8,464 nt of DNA from JAEYFP01 sp964566545 (lineage in GTDB: Bacteria > Bacillota > Clostridia > Lachnospirales > Lachnospiraceae). Position numbers and translations under genes: made by a program. Shown here piece after piece: positions 6,556-8,464 of this stretch (positions are counted from its first letter, which is position 1; each line of letters begins with the position of its first letter). The stretch covers positions 1 through 8,464 of the forward strand of contig CAZMIX010000079.1 of assembly GCA_964566545.1 (NCBI GenBank), in the 5' to 3' direction. A model generated the notes under the pieces. The model did not search any database, had not been told where the DNA came from, and was given only the letters and a program-made list of their open reading frames with translations.

Positions 6556-6576
6556 AATGCGTCGCTGGATAGTCAA
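6549..6576 (-). promoter_or_regulatory. Opposing promoter facing the bfr promoter, probably serving the ABC exporter
   Basis: On the minus strand TTGACT (6576-6571), a 16-base spacer and TATAAT (6554-6549). The predicted start, near 6542, nearly coincides with that of the plus promoter, so the two face each other and polymerase cannot occupy both. It would yield a leader of about 215 nt before the ATPase start at 6327, passing through the headless remnant. Confidence 0.5.
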
Positions 6577-6689
6577 GAGGGTGCTTTTCAGAAAAACAAC
6601 CGATTATGATAGCGGTTACTGTGGCAGCCGATAGTATCCAAGAACTTATTTAATTTATGAAAAAGACCATAATGAAAGGAGTTGTTGTT

Positions 6690-7157
6690 ATGAAGGGAGA
6701 TTCCAGATTAATTGACACGTTGAATGCCCTGCTCGCAGACGAACTGACCGCAATTAACCAGTACATTGTTCATGCAGAAATGTGTGAGGATTGGGGCTAC
6801 GGCAAGTTACATAAGGGTTTTGAGAAGAGGGCAATCGACGAAATGAAGCATGCCGAAAAGCTGATTGGAAGGATACTCTTTCTCGGGGGAACCCCTGTTG
6901 TCACCAATCTGAACAATATACACATCGGGGGCGAAGTTCCTCAGCAGGTGGAAAATGATCGACTTGCGGAGACCGGTGCGATTAAGGCATATAACGATGC
7001 CATTGTTCTTGCAGGCGAGTTGCGGGATTATGCTACGCGGGATATTCTCGTACAGATTCTAAACGACGAAGACCGCCACATGGACGAGATTGAAGAGTTA
7101 CAGGATCAGATTGAGCAAATGTCACTTCCTATTTTCCTGACAACACAAGTAGGTTAG
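6690..7157 (+). CDS. bfr: Bacterioferritin
   Basis: Iron-storage and detoxification protein that assembles into a 24-subunit cytosolic shell, oxidises Fe(II) at a diiron site and stores ferric mineral. The 155 residues match the family length, and every ferroxidase ligand falls at its canonical number: E18, Y25, E51, H54, E94, E127 and H130. M52, the residue that coordinates the intersubunit heme, is also present, so it is a heme-type bacterioferritin rather than a plain ferritin. Start: the frame is open further up to 6657, but ATG 6690 is chosen because AGGAG (6677-6681) lies eight bases upstream and the protein then begins MKGD as in relatives. It is monocistronic between the promoter at 6510-6538 and the terminator at 7185-7217. 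No bacterioferritin-associated ferredoxin gene is in the window. Confidence 0.95.
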   Translation: MKGDSRLIDTLNALLADELTAINQYIVHAEMCEDWGYGKLHKGFEKRAIDEMKHAEKLIGRILFLGGTPVVTNLNNIHIGGEVPQQVENDRLAETGAIKAYNDAIVLAGELRDYATRDILVQILNDEDRHMDEIEELQDQIEQMSLPIFLTTQVG

Positions 7158-7184
7158 GAGCATTTCAGGGACTTTATAGATTAA

Positions 7185-7217
7185 GAAAAAGGGAGCTGTT
7201 ATTGCTCCCTTTTTCTA
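7185..7217. terminator. Bidirectional intrinsic terminator between bfr and the araC-type gene
   Basis: AGAAAAAGGGAGC (7185-7197) pairs perfectly over 13 bases with GCTCCCTTTTTCT (7205-7217) around the loop TGTTATT. A T-rich arm follows the GC core on either strand, so it can stop bfr from the left and the regulator gene from the right. Confidence 0.9.
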
Positions 7218-7235
7218 CATAGGAGATTCCTCCGA

Positions 7236-7257
7236 AATTCCTATATAATGGAATTTT
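7236..7257. repeat. Small AT-rich hairpin near the end of the araC-type gene
   Basis: AAATTCC (7236-7242) and GGAATTT (7251-7257) form a 7-bp stem with an 8-base loop, 21 bases beyond the regulator stop codon. It is low in GC and has no clear U-tract. It is possibly an auxiliary 3' structure of the minus-strand transcript. Confidence 0.35.
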
Positions 7258-7277
7258 ATGCACAGCTTTTGTTCCGC

Positions 7278-8135
7278 TTATTTTTTCTTAACGGGAATCC
7301 AAATTTCACTGTAGTAGTTTGCATCCTGATTCCCTTCCGGATAATCCGCTACATTGGTGTACATTTCAATATTGTAACCTGCTGCGATTTCATAATCCTT
7401 GCAATTTGGCAGCCATTCTGAGAATATCTTTTGGTTTGTATCCTGCAAGGATTTTGGCATTGCACCTTTGCATGGAAAAATAGCCCAAGAGTGTTTTGGA
7501 ATCATCTTCGTAACAAATCCATCCGGTACTTCTGTAGAGGAATCGTAATTATCCGCGATCAGATATTCGAACTCGTCCGAGCCTAAACTCTCATCGATAC
7601 ATACTCCGTACATTCCACATATGATTTCTCCTTTTCCTGTTTGATAATGTTTTGTCCAAAACTTTGGAATTTCTGCTTTTGCAGTATCATACTGAAATAC
7701 CTTAGATACACCCATGACAGTAAATGCTTCTTTTTCAATAATTTTGTAATCCATAATAAAACCACCTTCCAATGAAAAATTGATTTTTAGGGGAGCAAAA
7801 GATTTTATCATTGCTCTGTTTTTCCGGACAGCAATAGGTGTGACACCGTGGAAACGAATGAAAGCTTTTGTGAAACTATCCGGGGAGTCATAACCATATT
7901 TCAAAGCGATGTCAATGATTTTTCCATTGGTAGAAACAAGCTCACTGCCGGCAAGTGTGAGTCTGCGCTGCCTAATGTACTCTCCAACCGTAAAACCGCA
8001 AAGCATTGCGAAGCCTTTTTGAAAATAGAACGGCGATACAAATGCTCTTTTTGCAATATTCTCTATTGTCAGTTCTTCAGTTATATGGTCTTCAATATAA
8101 TTAATAGCTTCACCAATACCTTCAATCCATCCCAC
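7278..8135 (-). CDS. AraC-family regulator with C-terminal GyrI-like effector domain
   Basis: Transcription regulator of 285 residues. The N-terminal third is an AraC/XylS DNA-binding unit with two helix-turn-helices: ELTIENIAKRAFVSPFYFQK (21-40) and IIDIALKYGYDSPDSFTKAF (73-92), followed by FHGVTP. Residues about 128-285 form a GyrI-like (AraC effector-binding) domain that probably senses a small hydrophobic ligand, ending in YYSEIWIPV. This order is like Rob of E. coli. Start: a longer frame begins at ATG 8174 but has no ribosome site. GTG 8135 has AGGAGG (8144-8149) eight bases upstream and begins GWIEGIGEAINYIEDHI, where relatives begin. It runs toward bfr and shares its terminator. Target genes cannot be told from the window. 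Confidence 0.93.
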   Translation of the reverse strand: MGWIEGIGEAINYIEDHITEELTIENIAKRAFVSPFYFQKGFAMLCGFTVGEYIRQRRLTLAGSELVSTNGKIIDIALKYGYDSPDSFTKAFIRFHGVTPIAVRKNRAMIKSFAPLKINFSLEGGFIMDYKIIEKEAFTVMGVSKVFQYDTAKAEIPKFWTKHYQTGKGEIICGMYGVCIDESLGSDEFEYLIADNYDSSTEVPDGFVTKMIPKHSWAIFPCKGAMPKSLQDTNQKIFSEWLPNCKDYEIAAGYNIEMYTNVADYPEGNQDANYYSEIWIPVKKK

Positions 8136-8211
8136 AATTACTGCCTCCTGTGTGTATATCCTATCAATTTCCATGTGGTTACGCCCGACTTTTTATGCAA
8201 TGTTTTGTCTT

Positions 8212-8240
8212 ATTTTAAAAAGCCCTCTTGTTAAAAACAA
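8212..8240 (-). promoter_or_regulatory. Possible promoter of the araC-type gene
   Basis: On the minus strand TTGTTT (8240-8235), a 17-base spacer and TAAAAT (8217-8212), about 75 bases before the GTG start. The match is fair, but the surroundings are so AT-rich that chance matches are likely. Confidence 0.4.
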
Positions 8241-8464
8241 TTGTAATAGCATCTGTAAAAATAATACCACATTTTTTAATATAAGAAAGACATATTCTCT
8301 TCTTTGAGGAATATAAACGAAAGTTGAAGTTATTTAGTCCTAACAGAACATTCTTAAACATATAATTATAACGAAAACAATCAGAAGAAGCATAAATCAT
8401 TGAAAAAAGTTAATGTTCGTTTACGCCCCATCATTAATAACATAAATTTACCCACTGTTTTAAA
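8241..8464. other. AT-rich non-coding right end
   Basis: With 8136-8240 this makes about 330 bases without a supported gene. It holds an imperfect hairpin (about 8292-8314, ATATTCTC/GAGGAATAT) and no recognisable gene, RNA or terminator. A 61-codon minus-strand frame (8215-8400) overlaps the likely araC-type promoter and lacks a ribosome site. Confidence 0.5.

Noticed and set aside
6448..6572. Inverted CTATCCA (6448-6454) and TGGATAG (6566-6572) as insertion-element ends or an invertible segment
   Set aside because: Only seven bases, no flanking direct repeats and no recombinase gene nearby; expected by chance.
6440..6634. A 64-codon plus-strand frame starting at TTG
   Set aside because: It spans the bfr promoter and facing promoter, and its sequence matches nothing I recognise. 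An AAGGGG lies six bases upstream of the TTG, but promoter elements inside the frame argue against it.
6657..6689. Upstream ATG starts for bacterioferritin (6657 and 6672)
   Set aside because: The good ribosome site AGGAG (6677-6681) lies after them, and the canonical ferroxidase numbering fits only the start at 6690.
8215..8400. A 61-codon minus-strand frame at the right end
   Set aside because: AT-rich, no ribosome site, overlaps the probable araC-type promoter and has no family resemblance.

Overview
The window looks like a mid-GC, AT-rich-intergenic Firmicute chromosome, most likely an anaerobic Clostridia member. The evidence is strong AGGAGG-type ribosome binding sites, sigma-A type promoters, TTG and GTG starts, U-tailed terminators and typical clostridial gene families. 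A run of ten N (6204-6213) marks a scaffold join. The right end (about 8175-8464) is clearly more AT-rich than the rest.

Layout. (1) 1-1040, minus: the N-terminal 346 residues of a sodium:alanine/glycine (AGCS) symporter that runs off the left edge. Its own promoter and a ~208-nt structured leader with an internal intrinsic terminator lie at 1041-1283. (2) 1316-4586, plus: a TetR regulator with a 13-bp-arm palindrome over its own promoter, then a flavodoxin-like protein, an MmcQ/YjbR-GNAT fusion and a FliB-like cysteine-rich protein. The four are closely spaced and probably form one operon. (3) 4598-6327, minus: an ABC-2 exporter of NatAB type, permease plus ATPase. The ATPase is split on paper only by the N run; removing the Ns and merging a duplicated 3-base end gives an intact 310-residue protein. 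A 36-codon headless reading frame (6324-6434) overlaps its start by ATGA and looks like the tail of a lost upstream gene. (4) 6510-7157, plus: a heme-type bacterioferritin with every ferroxidase ligand, driven from a quasi-palindromic region where two good promoters face each other, and closed by a bidirectional terminator at 7185-7217. (5) 7278-8135, minus: an AraC-type regulator with a C-terminal GyrI-like ligand-binding domain.

How they may work together: the symporter is probably controlled by attenuation in its leader. The TetR protein probably represses its own operon, where a flavodoxin sits two genes from a protein of a family described as iron-sulfur dependent. The bacterioferritin handles iron storage, and the ABC exporter may share its divergent control region. 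No phage, CRISPR, rRNA or tRNA was seen. The points most worth checking are the symporter leader, the face-to-face promoter palindrome, the MmcQ-GNAT fusion and the FliB-like/flavodoxin pairing.
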